A stretch of 64,000 bases of DNA from Streptomyces sp. MUM 203J. GTDB lineage: Bacteria; Actinomycetota; Actinomycetes; Streptomycetales; Streptomycetaceae. Below, in pieces: positions 1 to 8,035 of this stretch. The stretch covers positions 101,069-165,068 of the forward strand of contig NZ_JADWYO010000007.1 of the NCBI RefSeq assembly GCF_022414595.1, written 5' to 3'. Under the pieces are notes generated by a model. The model made no database searches. It was given only the letters and a program-made list of their open reading frames with translations, and was not told where the DNA came from. Position 1 is the first letter of the stretch; each line of letters opens with the position of its first letter. A program made the translations under genes and the position numbers.

Positions 1-140
1 TCGATCCCCTGCCGGATGATGGTGTGGGTCTGGCCGCCGCAGACCTCCATCAGCGCCCAGGGCCGGGTCACCGTCGCCCGGATCTCGTCGAGCAGCCGCC
101 GGGCCAGCCCGGGGTCCTGGAACTCGTCGATGTACTTCAC
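1..140 (-). CDS. hypD: HypD, hydrogenase Fe-cyanide assembly factor (N-terminal fragment)
   Basis: Only the first ~46 codons are present; the gene runs off the left edge of the window. Translation from the GTG at 140 gives VKYIDEFQDPGLARRLL and then MEVCGGQTHTI. The latter is the hallmark HypD motif whose Cys helps hold the iron while CN and CO ligands are delivered. HypD works with HypC as the scaffold for the Fe(CN)2CO moiety in the cytoplasm. The GTG start overlaps the hypC stop (GTGA), so the two are translationally coupled. hypE, the usual partner, would be expected further left. Confidence 0.93.
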   Translation of the reverse strand, partial: MKYIDEFQDPGLARRLLDEIRATVTRPWALMEVCGGQTHTIIRQGI

Positions 141-457
141 TGCCGCACCTCTCCGGCCAGGCCCTCATGCGCCGGCCGCTCGTTCCCCGCCGCTTCGGCG
201 GCCGACGCCCACGGGTCGCCGAACTCCTCCTGGAGCATGCCGAGAGTCTCGAACAGCTCCAGCGTCTTCCTGGCCGACTCCTCGTCCAGACGCTGCAGGG
301 CGAACCCGACATGGACGATGGCGTACTCACCGGGCTTCAGGTCCGGCAGGTACTCCAGGCACACCTCCTTGACCACACCGCCGAAGTCGACCGTGGCCAT
401 CCGGGTGCCGTCCCGGTCCTCGACGTCCAGCACTCTTCCGGGTACCGCCAGGCACAT
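137..457 (-). CDS. hypC: HypC/HybG hydrogenase maturation chaperone
   Basis: This 106-aa protein opens with MCLAVPGRV, the invariant HypC N-terminus whose Cys2 (after Met removal) binds the iron of the nascent Fe(CN)2CO group and the large-subunit precursor. A central VDFGGVVKEVCLEYLPDLKPG block and the GEYAIVHVGFAL segment are also typical of the family. The C-terminal ~25 residues, rich in Ala and Glu, are a modest extension over the usual ~80-90 aa. A GAGGAGA ribosome site precedes the ATG at 457. The gene starts 10 nt after hypF stops and overlaps hypD by 4 nt. Confidence 0.96.
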   Translation of the reverse strand: MCLAVPGRVLDVEDRDGTRMATVDFGGVVKEVCLEYLPDLKPGEYAIVHVGFALQRLDEESARKTLELFETLGMLQEEFGDPWASAAEAAGNERPAHEGLAGEVRQ

Positions 458-467
458 GCGTGTCTCC

Positions 468-2900
468 TCATCGTCGCTCTCGTCGTGGTGTGCCGGGGGC
501 CGCCCCGTCCGTGACCCGGGCGGCCACGACGAGCTGGCCGAGAGCCAGACCGCCGTCGTTCGGCGGGGTCAAGCGATGGCGCAGCACGGTGAAGCCGTCC
601 TCCCGCAGTCCTTCGGCGCAGGCCGAGGAGAGCACCGTGTTGGCGAACACTCCCCCGGTCAGCGCGACGGTCTCCACGCCGGTCTCGCCGCGGGCGGCGG
701 CGCAGACCGTGCGGACCAGTCGGGCCACCGCGTGGTGGAACCGCGCCGCGACGACGGCCGCGGGGGTCCCGTCGAGCACGTCGGCGGACGCAGCCGCCAG
801 CAGGGGCGCGGGGTCGGCGGTGAGCGGGGCACCGGCCCGCGGCGGGCCGATCCGGAAGGCGTAGCGTCCGTCCTCCGGGACGGCGGGTGCCTGCAGGGCC
901 GCGGCCTCCAGCTCGATCGCGGCCTGCGCCTCGTATCCCGCGTGGTGGCAGATCCCCGCGAGGGACGAGACGGCATCGAACAGGCGGCCCATACTGGACG
1001 TGGGCAGACAGTTCAGATCGCGCGCCAGCTGCCGCTCCAGCACCGCGAGTTCCCCGGGAGCGCAGACCCCCGTACAGGGCAGTGCGGGGTCGGCAGCGAG
1101 ACCCGCCGCCCGGAGGTGCGCCAGAGCCATGCGGTAGGGACGCCTTACGGCCGCGTCGCCGCCCGGCAGGGGTGCATAGGCCAGGTGCGCGAACCGCTGG
1201 AACCCGGCGTAGTCCGCGAGCAGGAACTCACCGCCCCACACGGCGCCGTCGAGACCGTAGCCGGTGCCGTCGAAGGCGACGCCGATCACCGGGCACGTCC
1301 CGTCGAGGCCGTTCTCGGCCATCGCCGCCGCGACGTGTGCGTGGTGGTGCTGCACGGTGACTACGGGCCGCCCGGCGGAACGGTCCCTGGCCCAGCGGGT
1401 GGACCGGTAGGCGGGGTGCCGGTCCGCAGCGAGCAGACCGGGCCGTACACCGGTGACGGACTCGAGCTGCCGCTCGGCGGAGCCCAGAGCGAGCTGGGTG
1501 GCGAGGTCGTCCATGTCGCCGATGTGAGCGGAGAGCCATGCCTGGCGTCCGGCGCCGAGGCAGAAGGTGTTCTTCAGGTCCCCTCCGACGGCGAGGGCGG
1601 GAGCGACCTCGACGGGCAGCGCGACCGGCAGCGGCGCGTAGCCCCGGGAGCGGCGCAGCATCAACGGCTCGCCGTCGCAGACGCGGACCACGGAGTCGTC
1701 GCAGGGCACGTGGATCGGCCGGTCGTGCAGCAGCCAGGCGTCCGCGAGACCGGCGAGCCTGGCCAGCGCCTCCGCGTCGTCCGTGACGATGGGTTCACCC
1801 GAGAGGTTGCCGCTGGTCATCACCAGCAGCCGGGGTCCTTCACGGTCCGCCGCGCCGAGGCCGAGGAGGAGATGGTGCACAGGGGTGTAAGGGAGCATGA
1901 AGCCGAGGTCGGGGCTACCGGGGGCCACCGCCGGGGCCGGGGCGGTCTCCTTGCGCGGCCGGGCGTCGTCGCGGCGGCGCAGCAGGACCACGGGCCGGAC
2001 GCCGCCGGTGAGGAGTTCCCGCTCCACCGGGCCGAGGTGCGCGAGGGGCTCGATGTCCGCGAGGTCCGCGGCCATCATCGCGAACGGTTTGTCACCGCGC
2101 GCCTTGCGGCGGCGCAGTTCGGACACCGCATCGGGGTCGGTCGCGTCGCAGGCCAGGTGGTAGCCCCCCAGGCCCTTGACGGCGATGATCGCACCGGCTG
2201 CGAGCATCCTGCGTGCGGCGGCCACCGGGTCGTCGCCGGGGCCGGAGGCGTGGTGAGGGTCCGGGGCGGTGCCGGAGGACGCCGGGCCGTCCGGTGCGGT
2301 GACCCACCGCAGCCGGGGGCCGCAGCGGGGGCAGGCGACGGGCTGCGCGTGGAAGCGCCGGTCGGCGGGGTCCTCGTACTCGCGTGCGCAGTCCGGACAC
2401 ATCGGGAAACCGGCCATGGTGGTGTGGACCCGGTCGTACGGCAGACCCGTCACGATCGTGAACCGCGGACCACAGTGGGTGCACGTGATGAAGGGGTGCC
2501 GGTACCGTCGGTCGGCGGGGTCCGAGAGCTCCGTGAGGCACGCGGCGCAGGTCGCGGTGTCCGGCGGAACGAGGGTGCGGACGGCGCCGCCCCGGCGGGA
2601 GGGCACGATCGTGAATCCGCTTCCGCCTCCGGCGGTCACCTCGGCCGCCTCGACGGAATCCACGCGGGCCAGGGGAGGTGCGTCCGGCGCCAGGCGGGCG
2701 CAGAAGGCGGCGACGTCCGCGGGGTGTCCCTCGACCTCCGCGACGACGCCTTCGGCCGTGTTGGTCACGTGCCCGGACAGGCGCAGCCCGGTGGCGAGGG
2801 CGTGGACGAAGGGCCGGAAGCCCACCCCCTGCACGACGCCGCGGACGACCACGCGGCTGCGCCGCGGGGCCGTGGCGGGTCCGGGTCGCGCCGTGGTCAC
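468..2900 (-). CDS. hypF: HypF carbamoyltransferase
   Basis: This 810-aa multidomain enzyme uses carbamoyl phosphate and ATP to carbamoylate HypE, giving the CN ligands of the hydrogenase active site. In order it shows an acylphosphatase domain (VVVRGVVQGVGFRPFVHAL, ~16-100), then two zinc-finger pairs (CAACL/CTHCG and CPDCA/CPRCG, ~115-190). A YrdC-like domain follows (GAIIAVKGLGGYHLACDATD), and then a Kae1-like C-terminal domain with the metal motif QHHHAHVAAAMAENG. Length and order match the family. The GTG start at 2900 overlaps the hypB stop by 4 nt. Confidence 0.97.
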   Translation of the reverse strand: MTTARPGPATAPRRSRVVVRGVVQGVGFRPFVHALATGLRLSGHVTNTAEGVVAEVEGHPADVAAFCARLAPDAPPLARVDSVEAAEVTAGGGSGFTIVPSRRGGAVRTLVPPDTATCAACLTELSDPADRRYRHPFITCTHCGPRFTIVTGLPYDRVHTTMAGFPMCPDCAREYEDPADRRFHAQPVACPRCGPRLRWVTAPDGPASSGTAPDPHHASGPGDDPVAAARRMLAAGAIIAVKGLGGYHLACDATDPDAVSELRRRKARGDKPFAMMAADLADIEPLAHLGPVERELLTGGVRPVVLLRRRDDARPRKETAPAPAVAPGSPDLGFMLPYTPVHHLLLGLGAADREGPRLLVMTSGNLSGEPIVTDDAEALARLAGLADAWLLHDRPIHVPCDDSVVRVCDGEPLMLRRSRGYAPLPVALPVEVAPALAVGGDLKNTFCLGAGRQAWLSAHIGDMDDLATQLALGSAERQLESVTGVRPGLLAADRHPAYRSTRWARDRSAGRPVVTVQHHHAHVAAAMAENGLDGTCPVIGVAFDGTGYGLDGAVWGGEFLLADYAGFQRFAHLAYAPLPGGDAAVRRPYRMALAHLRAAGLAADPALPCTGVCAPGELAVLERQLARDLNCLPTSSMGRLFDAVSSLAGICHHAGYEAQAAIELEAAALQAPAVPEDGRYAFRIGPPRAGAPLTADPAPLLAAASADVLDGTPAAVVAARFHHAVARLVRTVCAAARGETGVETVALTGGVFANTVLSSACAEGLREDGFTVLRHRLTPPNDGGLALGQLVVAARVTDGAAPGTPRRERR

Positions 2901-3592
2901 GCGCCGGCCTGGGCCATCACCGGGGTGTGGACACGGTTCCCCCCGGCCGCAGCGAGGGCCCGGTCGAGGAGTGCCCCGGCGCCGCGGCCGTCGCGTACCG
3001 AGCTGAGGACGATCTCGACACCGGGGTTCACCTGCTCCACGTGGGCGCGGAAGGCCGTCTCGTCGAACGCCGCCGCCTCGGCCATGTCGGTCTTGGTGAC
3101 GATCACCAGCTGGGCGAGTCCGAACGCGGTGGGGTACTTGAGCGGCTTGTCCTCCCCCTCGGTGACCGAGGCGAGCACGACGCGGAGCGACTCGCCCAGG
3201 TCGTATCCGGCGGGGCAGACGAGGTTGCCGACGTTCTCGACGAACAGCAGCCGGGTGGACTCGGGCAGCCAGTCGTGCAGGTGCCGGGCGACCATGTCGG
3301 CCTCCAGGTGGCAGAGGCCGTCGGTGAGCACCTGTTTGACGGGAACGCCCGAACGGGCCAGACGGCGGGCGTCGTTCTCGGTCGCCAGATCGGCGGTGAG
3401 CGCGGCGGCCGCGACGCCCCGTTCTCCGGCGAGCCGCAGTTCACTTTCCAGCAGGGCGGTCTTGCCGCTTCCGGGGCTGGAGAGCAGGTTGACCACCGCG
3501 GTGCCGCGGGCGGTCAGTTCGGTACGCAGGATCTGTGCCGCGGCCTCGTTCTTGGCCAGGACGGCACGCTGGAGATCGACAGCTCGGCACAT
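2897..3592 (-). CDS. hypB: HypB GTPase, nickel insertion
   Basis: This 231-aa SIMIBI-class GTPase drives Ni delivery to the hydrogenase large subunit together with HypA. Visible motifs are the P-loop LLSSPGSGKTALLES, FVENVGNLVCPAGYDLGE (switch and inter-subunit metal-site Cys) and the guanine motif VTKTDMAE. It lacks both an N-terminal CxxCGC high-affinity Ni motif and a His-rich stretch, so it is the minimal form. The reading frame is open further upstream, but MCRAVDLQRAVL at 3592 is the family start and sits 2 nt after the hypA stop. Confidence 0.96.
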   Translation of the reverse strand: MCRAVDLQRAVLAKNEAAAQILRTELTARGTAVVNLLSSPGSGKTALLESELRLAGERGVAAAALTADLATENDARRLARSGVPVKQVLTDGLCHLEADMVARHLHDWLPESTRLLFVENVGNLVCPAGYDLGESLRVVLASVTEGEDKPLKYPTAFGLAQLVIVTKTDMAEAAAFDETAFRAHVEQVNPGVEIVLSSVRDGRGAGALLDRALAAAGGNRVHTPVMAQAGA

Positions 3593-3594
3593 GC

Positions 3595-3990
3595 TCAGCT
3601 CTCCTCGGTGATCGGTTGGCGGTGTTCTTCGCGCGCCGCCCCGGGATCGGTCCAGCGGACCTCCCTGATCCGGAGTTCGCGGCCGGAGACGAGCTCGTCG
3701 GCTGCGGCGCCGCAGCCGGGACAGAGCAGTCGCGGCGGCATGCCGACCGCCCAGACCCCGGCGCACGGTCCGCAGCGCGCGGTGCCCGGGACCGAACGGG
3801 TGATCAGCTCGGCGCCCTCGACGACGGTCCCGGAGCAGGCGAGTCCGAAGCAGAAGGAGAGGGCGTCGGCGACGACACCGGCCAGCTCGCCCACGTCCAG
3901 CTCGACGCTGCTGACGCCGACGGCCCCGCGGGACCTCGCCGCGGTCTCGACCTGGTCGACGACCGCGACCGCGAGGGACATCTCGTGCAT
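3595..3990 (-). CDS. hypA: HypA nickel metallochaperone
   Basis: This 131-aa protein begins MHEMSLAVAVVDQV. His2 of the MHE start is the nickel ligand in HypA. The zinc site is present as two Cys pairs (CGPCAGVW and LLCPGCGAA, ~residues 73-102). It donates Ni to HypB for insertion into the large subunit. The frame is open for 13 more codons upstream, but the conserved MHE start was chosen. There is a ~160-nt gap upstream to the 45-aa membrane peptide, where an internal promoter could lie; no clear motif was seen. Confidence 0.95.
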   Translation of the reverse strand: MHEMSLAVAVVDQVETAARSRGAVGVSSVELDVGELAGVVADALSFCFGLACSGTVVEGAELITRSVPGTARCGPCAGVWAVGMPPRLLCPGCGAAADELVSGRELRIREVRWTDPGAAREEHRQPITEES

Positions 3991-4149
3991 CGGTCTCCGT
4001 CCTGGCGCGGGGTGGATCTCGGGCGCCATTAGAGGACGGGCGGCGTCGAACTCCCGTCCGCCGCGCCGGGACCACGCGGCAGTGTCCTCCGTTCGGTGCA
4101 GCCGCTCCGTACCGGGGCGAGGCCCGTCGGACCGCTTCGCCGAGGGGCG

Positions 4150-4287
4150 TCACATCCTGCTGATGCGCAGATAGCGCCGGAGGTCGGGGAGGACCCCCAC
4201 GACGACGGCCACGACGGCCAGGGCGGTGGCGGCGACCATGGCGCCGACGACGGTCCTGTGCATGGGGCTCTCCGTTCCGGTGTTCAT
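4150..4287 (-). CDS. 45-aa single-pass membrane peptide of the hydrogenase operon
   Basis: This short ORF starts at ATG 4287, overlapping the protease stop by 4 nt (ATGA), which argues strongly that it is translated. The product has a polar N-terminus, one hydrophobic helix (TVVGAMVAATALAVVAVVVGV) and a basic tail ending LPDLRRYLRISRM. Similar tiny actinobacterial proteins ending in a YLRIRRM-like motif are, from memory, grouped as DUF6893. The role is unknown. A membrane anchor or small regulator of the otherwise soluble hydrogenase is only an inference from the operon position. Confidence 0.7.
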   Translation of the reverse strand: MNTGTESPMHRTVVGAMVAATALAVVAVVVGVLPDLRRYLRISRM

Positions 4288-4796
4288 ACGACGGCTTCCT
4301 GGCGGACCAGTTCGGTCACCATGCGCACGGCCTCGGGCACGGCGGCGGCGACCCGCGGGCTGAGTCCGATGCCCTCGTCGAGGCAGGCCGGTTCGCAGCC
4401 GACGACGAGGATCCGCCGCGGCGGCACGGCCCCGGTTCCCGCGCACAGGGTGCCGAGCAGAGCGAGGACGGCGTCGGGCGTCATCCGGTGGCCGTCGAGC
4501 GGCGCGGGCTCCGTGCCGGAACCGGGCGCGGCCGCCGAGGCGTCGATCAGGTAGAGCGTCCCCGGTTCGCCGCCGCGCGCCGTGACGTCGACGAGGACGA
4601 GGGTGTCCCAGCCGTCGAGGAGTTCGTAGGCGAGGTGGACACCGCGGACCCCGACGTCGGCCAGTTCGACGGAGGCGGGGAGTGCCTCCCTGGTGAGGCG
4701 CCGCAGGGTCTCCACGCCGAAGCCGTCGTCGCCGAGGAAGACGTTGCCCACCCCGGCCACGAGGGTGCGGGCCGTGCCGGGCGTGGGGGTGTTCAC
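4284..4796 (-). CDS. [NiFe]-hydrogenase maturation endopeptidase (HyaD/HybD-type)
   Basis: This 170-aa protease of the HybD/HycI fold has the N-terminal motif LVAGVGNVFLGDDGFGVETL. An acidic residue there should be the first Ni-sensing ligand. LVLVDVTA and DGHRMTP supply the Asp and His ligands. It removes the C-terminal peptide of the large subunit after the conserved DPCxxCxxH once Ni is in place; here that would free ~23 residues of the product of 8032-9894. It has a GTG start overlapping the upstream stop by 4 nt and an ATGA overlap downstream, so it is fully coupled within the operon. Confidence 0.92.
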   Translation of the reverse strand: MNTPTPGTARTLVAGVGNVFLGDDGFGVETLRRLTREALPASVELADVGVRGVHLAYELLDGWDTLVLVDVTARGGEPGTLYLIDASAAAPGSGTEPAPLDGHRMTPDAVLALLGTLCAGTGAVPPRRILVVGCEPACLDEGIGLSPRVAAAVPEAVRMVTELVRQEAVV

Positions 4797-6190
4797 ACGT
4801 CCTCCGGCGTTTCGACCTCGTCGGGCTGGAAGTAGAGGAACCGGCCCTGTTCGCGGCGGATGTCGGCACCCGGGTCGTCCTCGACGGTCACCGCGAGGTG
4901 GACGCCGCCGTCGACGTCGTGGAGGACCGCCTCGACCAGCGCGCTGTGCCCGTCCAGGAACAGGTCCTGGGCGTCCGTGCGGCGCAGCCGGGGACGCAGG
5001 ACGACCCTGCTGCCGGCGCGGACCGCGCGTCCGCCGACGATCACGTGATCGCTGCCCGGATCGACGCCGGTGTCGCCGCCCGGATCCCACCAGGGTGTCT
5101 CCGGTTCGAGGATGCCCCCGCCCGGCTTCGGGGGCCCGGTGACGCTCTGGAGGCCCCGTACCGCTCCGTGCAGACGCTCCAGGACCTCGGGGGGCATGGT
5201 GTCCGCCAGCTCGATCACGGCCGCAGCGCGTGCGTCGGTCCCCCTGGCCTCGCGCTTCTCCTCGTCGGTGAGGGCCGCCGTACGGAGGGCGAGGATCTCG
5301 TCGATCTCGGTCGCGTCGTAGAGGGCACCGGGGCTCTCGGGCGCGATGGCCGGGTGGTCCTCGAGGATGATCGGCGAGGAGAGCATCAGGTCGTCGCGGC
5401 CGGGTTCGCCGGCCAGGACGGGCCAGGTGTTCAGGTTGCGGCAGGCGGCGACGGCACCCCTGGCCCATTCCGGCGGGTCGGTCATCGACAGGAAGGAGCC
5501 GCCGTCGAGGCGGAGCAGGGTGTGCGTGGCGAGGAGGGAGTACGGCAGTGCCGCGTGGCGGTCCGCGTCCGGCTCGGCTGTCCAGGCGCTGGTGTTCTCC
5601 ACGGTGACCGAGAGACGCTGCACACGGTACGGGCCGTCGAGTTCGGCCTCCGAGATCCGCAGGGCACCGCTGATCTCCTCGCGGCGGCGTACGAGCCGGC
5701 CGAGGGCGTGTCCGTCCGTGTCGGTGACCTCCTCCGCCTCCTCGGCGGCGGGCCGGGTGAAGGGCAGGACGATGCCGTCGCCCCGCAGGCCGCCGACGGG
5801 GACGACGAGGGTGACGCGTTCCTCGACACCCTCGTCCCAGGGCACCAGGACCCGGTCGGCCAGGCGGAGTTCACCGGTCGGCGCGAAGGTCCCGTCCTCA
5901 CGTGGTTCCTCGACGGTACGCCGCTGGGCGCGCAGGAATCGGACCTCCACGGAGAGTTCGGCACCGGTCCTGGGCTCCATCAGGCATTCGGTGAGCTGGA
6001 AGCCGTTCTCCTCGGCGGCGGCTCCCCAGGACGGCGGCACCAGGACCCCGAACTGCCAGCGGAGCCGGTTCTTAGCGGCGGACGCACGGTACGGGTAGAG
6101 GACGTACCCCTCGAAGAGGACGGCGTCGGCGACGTGCCGGGCGGCGGCGAACCGCGCCTCGGTCCCGGGGGTGAAGGCGTCCTTGGTCAT
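4793..6190 (-). CDS. Unrecognised hydrogenase-operon protein, 465 aa
   Basis: I do not recognise this family by domain. It is a soluble, acidic 465-aa protein with no signal or membrane segment. It begins MTKDAFTPGTEARFAAARHV, has a near N-terminal FEGYVLYPYRASAAKNRLRW stretch, and contains no obvious Cys cluster. The start at 6190 was chosen because ATG overlaps the DUF6084 stop (ATGA). Its stop overlaps the protease start. It is therefore locked between DUF6084 and the protease and is probably a group 1h-specific accessory or maturation factor. That role is inferred from position only. Confidence 0.85.
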   Translation of the reverse strand: MTKDAFTPGTEARFAAARHVADAVLFEGYVLYPYRASAAKNRLRWQFGVLVPPSWGAAAEENGFQLTECLMEPRTGAELSVEVRFLRAQRRTVEEPREDGTFAPTGELRLADRVLVPWDEGVEERVTLVVPVGGLRGDGIVLPFTRPAAEEAEEVTDTDGHALGRLVRRREEISGALRISEAELDGPYRVQRLSVTVENTSAWTAEPDADRHAALPYSLLATHTLLRLDGGSFLSMTDPPEWARGAVAACRNLNTWPVLAGEPGRDDLMLSSPIILEDHPAIAPESPGALYDATEIDEILALRTAALTDEEKREARGTDARAAAVIELADTMPPEVLERLHGAVRGLQSVTGPPKPGGGILEPETPWWDPGGDTGVDPGSDHVIVGGRAVRAGSRVVLRPRLRRTDAQDLFLDGHSALVEAVLHDVDGGVHLAVTVEDDPGADIRREQGRFLYFQPDEVETPEDV

Positions 6191-6825
6191 CGTGTCCTCT
6201 CCCCCGCCGCTTCGAGCAGGGACTCGACGGTGGCCTCCCAGGACGGGAGCGCCCGGCGCGAGCGGTAGGCGACCAGGGCGTCCATCGCGTCGCCCGGGAG
6301 CCGGATCCACCCGCACCCGGGGAAGTGCTGGTCGATCATCTCCCTCCACACCTTCACGGGCATGCGGTGGAAGACCTCCTTGTCCCAGGGAACGGGCTCG
6401 ACGTGGAAGCCGCCGGCGCCGGTGAAGGCGGTGCCGGAGAAGAGCAGGAGCAGTGGCACGTCACCGTCGGAGAGCGCCCGGAAGTAGCGGGACGCGGCGA
6501 TGTCGGTGTCGTAGGTGCACGGCACGACGAGGTCGGTCTCGATCTCGCCGCGGAAGCCGGGCACCATGACGGACGCCTGGGCGAACTGGACCGGGTGGAG
6601 ACTGGTGCCCCACCGGGAGCGTTCGCCGAACAGGTCGCCGAGGGCAGCGGCCTCGTGGTCGTCGTAGCCGCGCCGGGCGGGTTCGATCCGGATCTGGCAG
6701 CGCAGGGCCATGGCGTGGACCCGGGAGCCGCCGGTGGCGGTGATCAGCAGCCGGAACACGAGCGTGGGTCCGGCCGCGTAGGCGTCGGCGCGGACGCCGG
6801 TGCACCTGAAGGAGAAGTCGGTCAC
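6187..6825 (-). CDS. DUF6084 family protein
   Basis: This 212-aa protein starts at GTG 6825 (VTDFSFRCTGVRADAY), overlapping the DUF5947 stop as GTGA. It has a beta-rich, acidic, Trp- and Phe-containing sequence. FRLLITATGG, LHPVQFAQASVMVPGF and VPCTYDTDIAASRYF are the landmarks I associate with DUF6084, a family that recurs in Streptomyces hydrogenase loci. No catalytic motif is visible and it is predicted cytoplasmic. Co-occurrence with DUF5947 and NifU-like genes suggests a structural or assembly role specific to this hydrogenase type. The family name is from memory. Confidence 0.82.
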   Translation of the reverse strand: MTDFSFRCTGVRADAYAAGPTLVFRLLITATGGSRVHAMALRCQIRIEPARRGYDDHEAAALGDLFGERSRWGTSLHPVQFAQASVMVPGFRGEIETDLVVPCTYDTDIAASRYFRALSDGDVPLLLLFSGTAFTGAGGFHVEPVPWDKEVFHRMPVKVWREMIDQHFPGCGWIRLPGDAMDALVAYRSRRALPSWEATVESLLEAAGERTR

Positions 6826-7481
6826 TGCAGGCTCCCCTGCGGCTCGCGGGCCATGCCTCGGACACGGGTGAAGAGATCGTCGAGGTCCGCACGGGCCTCC
6901 GCGCCTCCGTCGAAGCCCTGCCAGCGCAGTCGCATGCGGCCCACCAGCTCGTAGCAGAGGTCGATCGGCACGAGGAAGCACTCGGTGCGGCCCTCGTGGC
7001 GGCGCAGCAGCAGGGCCTCCACGTCGGGGGTGAGGTGGGCGACCAGGCGAGTGGCGTCGCTGACGGTCCGCCAGGCCTCCTCGTCCGGTTCGCTCTCCGT
7101 GGCGCCGGCGGGGCTCGGATAGAGCACCACCGGCCGGTCGAGAGCGGAGTTGTGGAAGAAGAAGGCCACCGAGACCGGGATCCTCAGCGACTCCCACGAC
7201 CGGTCGTCGATCCGGTGGCCCGGGTCGCTCAGGAAACGGGTGGGGACTGCCCGGAACCGCCCCGGGGAGGCACCGGAGCGGTCCATGAGCTGCGCACACG
7301 GGCCGCAGGCGCAGACCAGGGCCCGCTTGTCCGTGTCGACGAGATGCGGGTGCCGTTCCTCGGTCGCCAGCGGGGCGCCGCACAGTTCGCAGCGCTCCTC
7401 GCGGGGCGGGCGGGGGGTGGTGAACCGGCGCAGTCCGGTGGGTCCCTGGTGCCGCACGGCGCGGCGCTGTGGCCCGTTCAC
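6822..7481 (-). CDS. DUF5947 family protein
   Basis: This 219-aa protein has a probable metal or cluster-binding N-terminus: CELCGAPL (~36-39) followed by CACGPC (~63-68). Four or five Cys in rubredoxin-like spacing are therefore present. The rest is alpha/beta with no catalytic motif I can name. The GTG start at 7481 overlaps the NifU-like stop by 4 nt. DUF5947 genes sit beside group 1h hydrogenase genes in actinobacteria (family knowledge). An electron-transfer or Fe-S assembly task is an inference from the Cys motifs. Confidence 0.82.
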   Translation of the reverse strand: MNGPQRRAVRHQGPTGLRRFTTPRPPREERCELCGAPLATEERHPHLVDTDKRALVCACGPCAQLMDRSGASPGRFRAVPTRFLSDPGHRIDDRSWESLRIPVSVAFFFHNSALDRPVVLYPSPAGATESEPDEEAWRTVSDATRLVAHLTPDVEALLLRRHEGRTECFLVPIDLCYELVGRMRLRWQGFDGGAEARADLDDLFTRVRGMAREPQGSLQ

Positions 7482-8035
7482 CGTGCGGCCGACGAGCGGC
7501 CGTCCGCGCCCGCGAGCGACGGACGGGTGCCGATCTGGAGCAGCGCCGGTTCGCGAGGGGCGCTGCTCTCCAGCTCCACGCCGGTCACCTCGGGAGCGAA
7601 GCAGGCCAGGGCGTCCACGGCCGCCTGCCGGAGGGGCTCCTGGGTACCGGAGCAGCCGCAGCCGGCCGAGGCGGTGACACGCAGCCGCAGCACGCCCGTC
7701 GCCGGGTCGAAACCGGCGTTCTCCACGGGCTGCGGCAGGGCGGACAGCGCACGGTCGATGCGGGTCGGAGCATCCTCCGGGTGCAGTCCGTGCAGGTTGA
7801 GGAGCCCGGCGACGAGTTGGTCCGCGAGCAGCGGGCCCAGCGGGTCGGCGGGTGGCGGGGCGGCAGGGCGGCCGAGCAGCTCGACCACGCGGGCGATGCC
7901 ACTGCCGTAGAACTCCATGAGGACGCGGACGACTTCCTCCGCGGCCGCGCAGAGCTCGGCGTCGCCGTTCTCGGCCAGCCGGTCCAGGACCTCCTCGATC
8001 CGTCGGCCCGCCTGTTCGGCGGTGTTCGCGCTCAT
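7478..8035 (-). CDS. NifU-like (NifU C-terminal domain) protein
   Basis: This 185-aa protein has a helical N-terminal half (RIEEVLDRLAENGD, VRVLMEFYGSGIARVVELL). Its C-terminal half resembles a NifU/Nfu cluster-carrier domain (LRLRVTASAGCGCSGTQEPL). Nfu proteins carry CxxC; here the Cys pair reads C-G-C, which may be a variant cluster site. It probably hands Fe-S clusters to the hydrogenase small subunit. The ATG at 8035 overlaps the large-subunit stop by 4 nt. The frame is open upstream, but inside the large-subunit gene. Confidence 0.85.
   Translation of the reverse strand: MSANTAEQAGRRIEEVLDRLAENGDAELCAAAEEVVRVLMEFYGSGIARVVELLGRPAAPPPADPLGPLLADQLVAGLLNLHGLHPEDAPTRIDRALSALPQPVENAGFDPATGVLRLRVTASAGCGCSGTQEPLRQAAVDALACFAPEVTGVELESSAPREPALLQIGTRPSLAGADGRSSAAR

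Noticed and set aside
24..3611. Very long plus-strand open frame opposite hypF-hypB
   Set aside because: It is the antisense shadow of the hyp genes, with a low-complexity Arg/Gly/Val translation and no ribosome site. The minus-strand genes have full family motifs.
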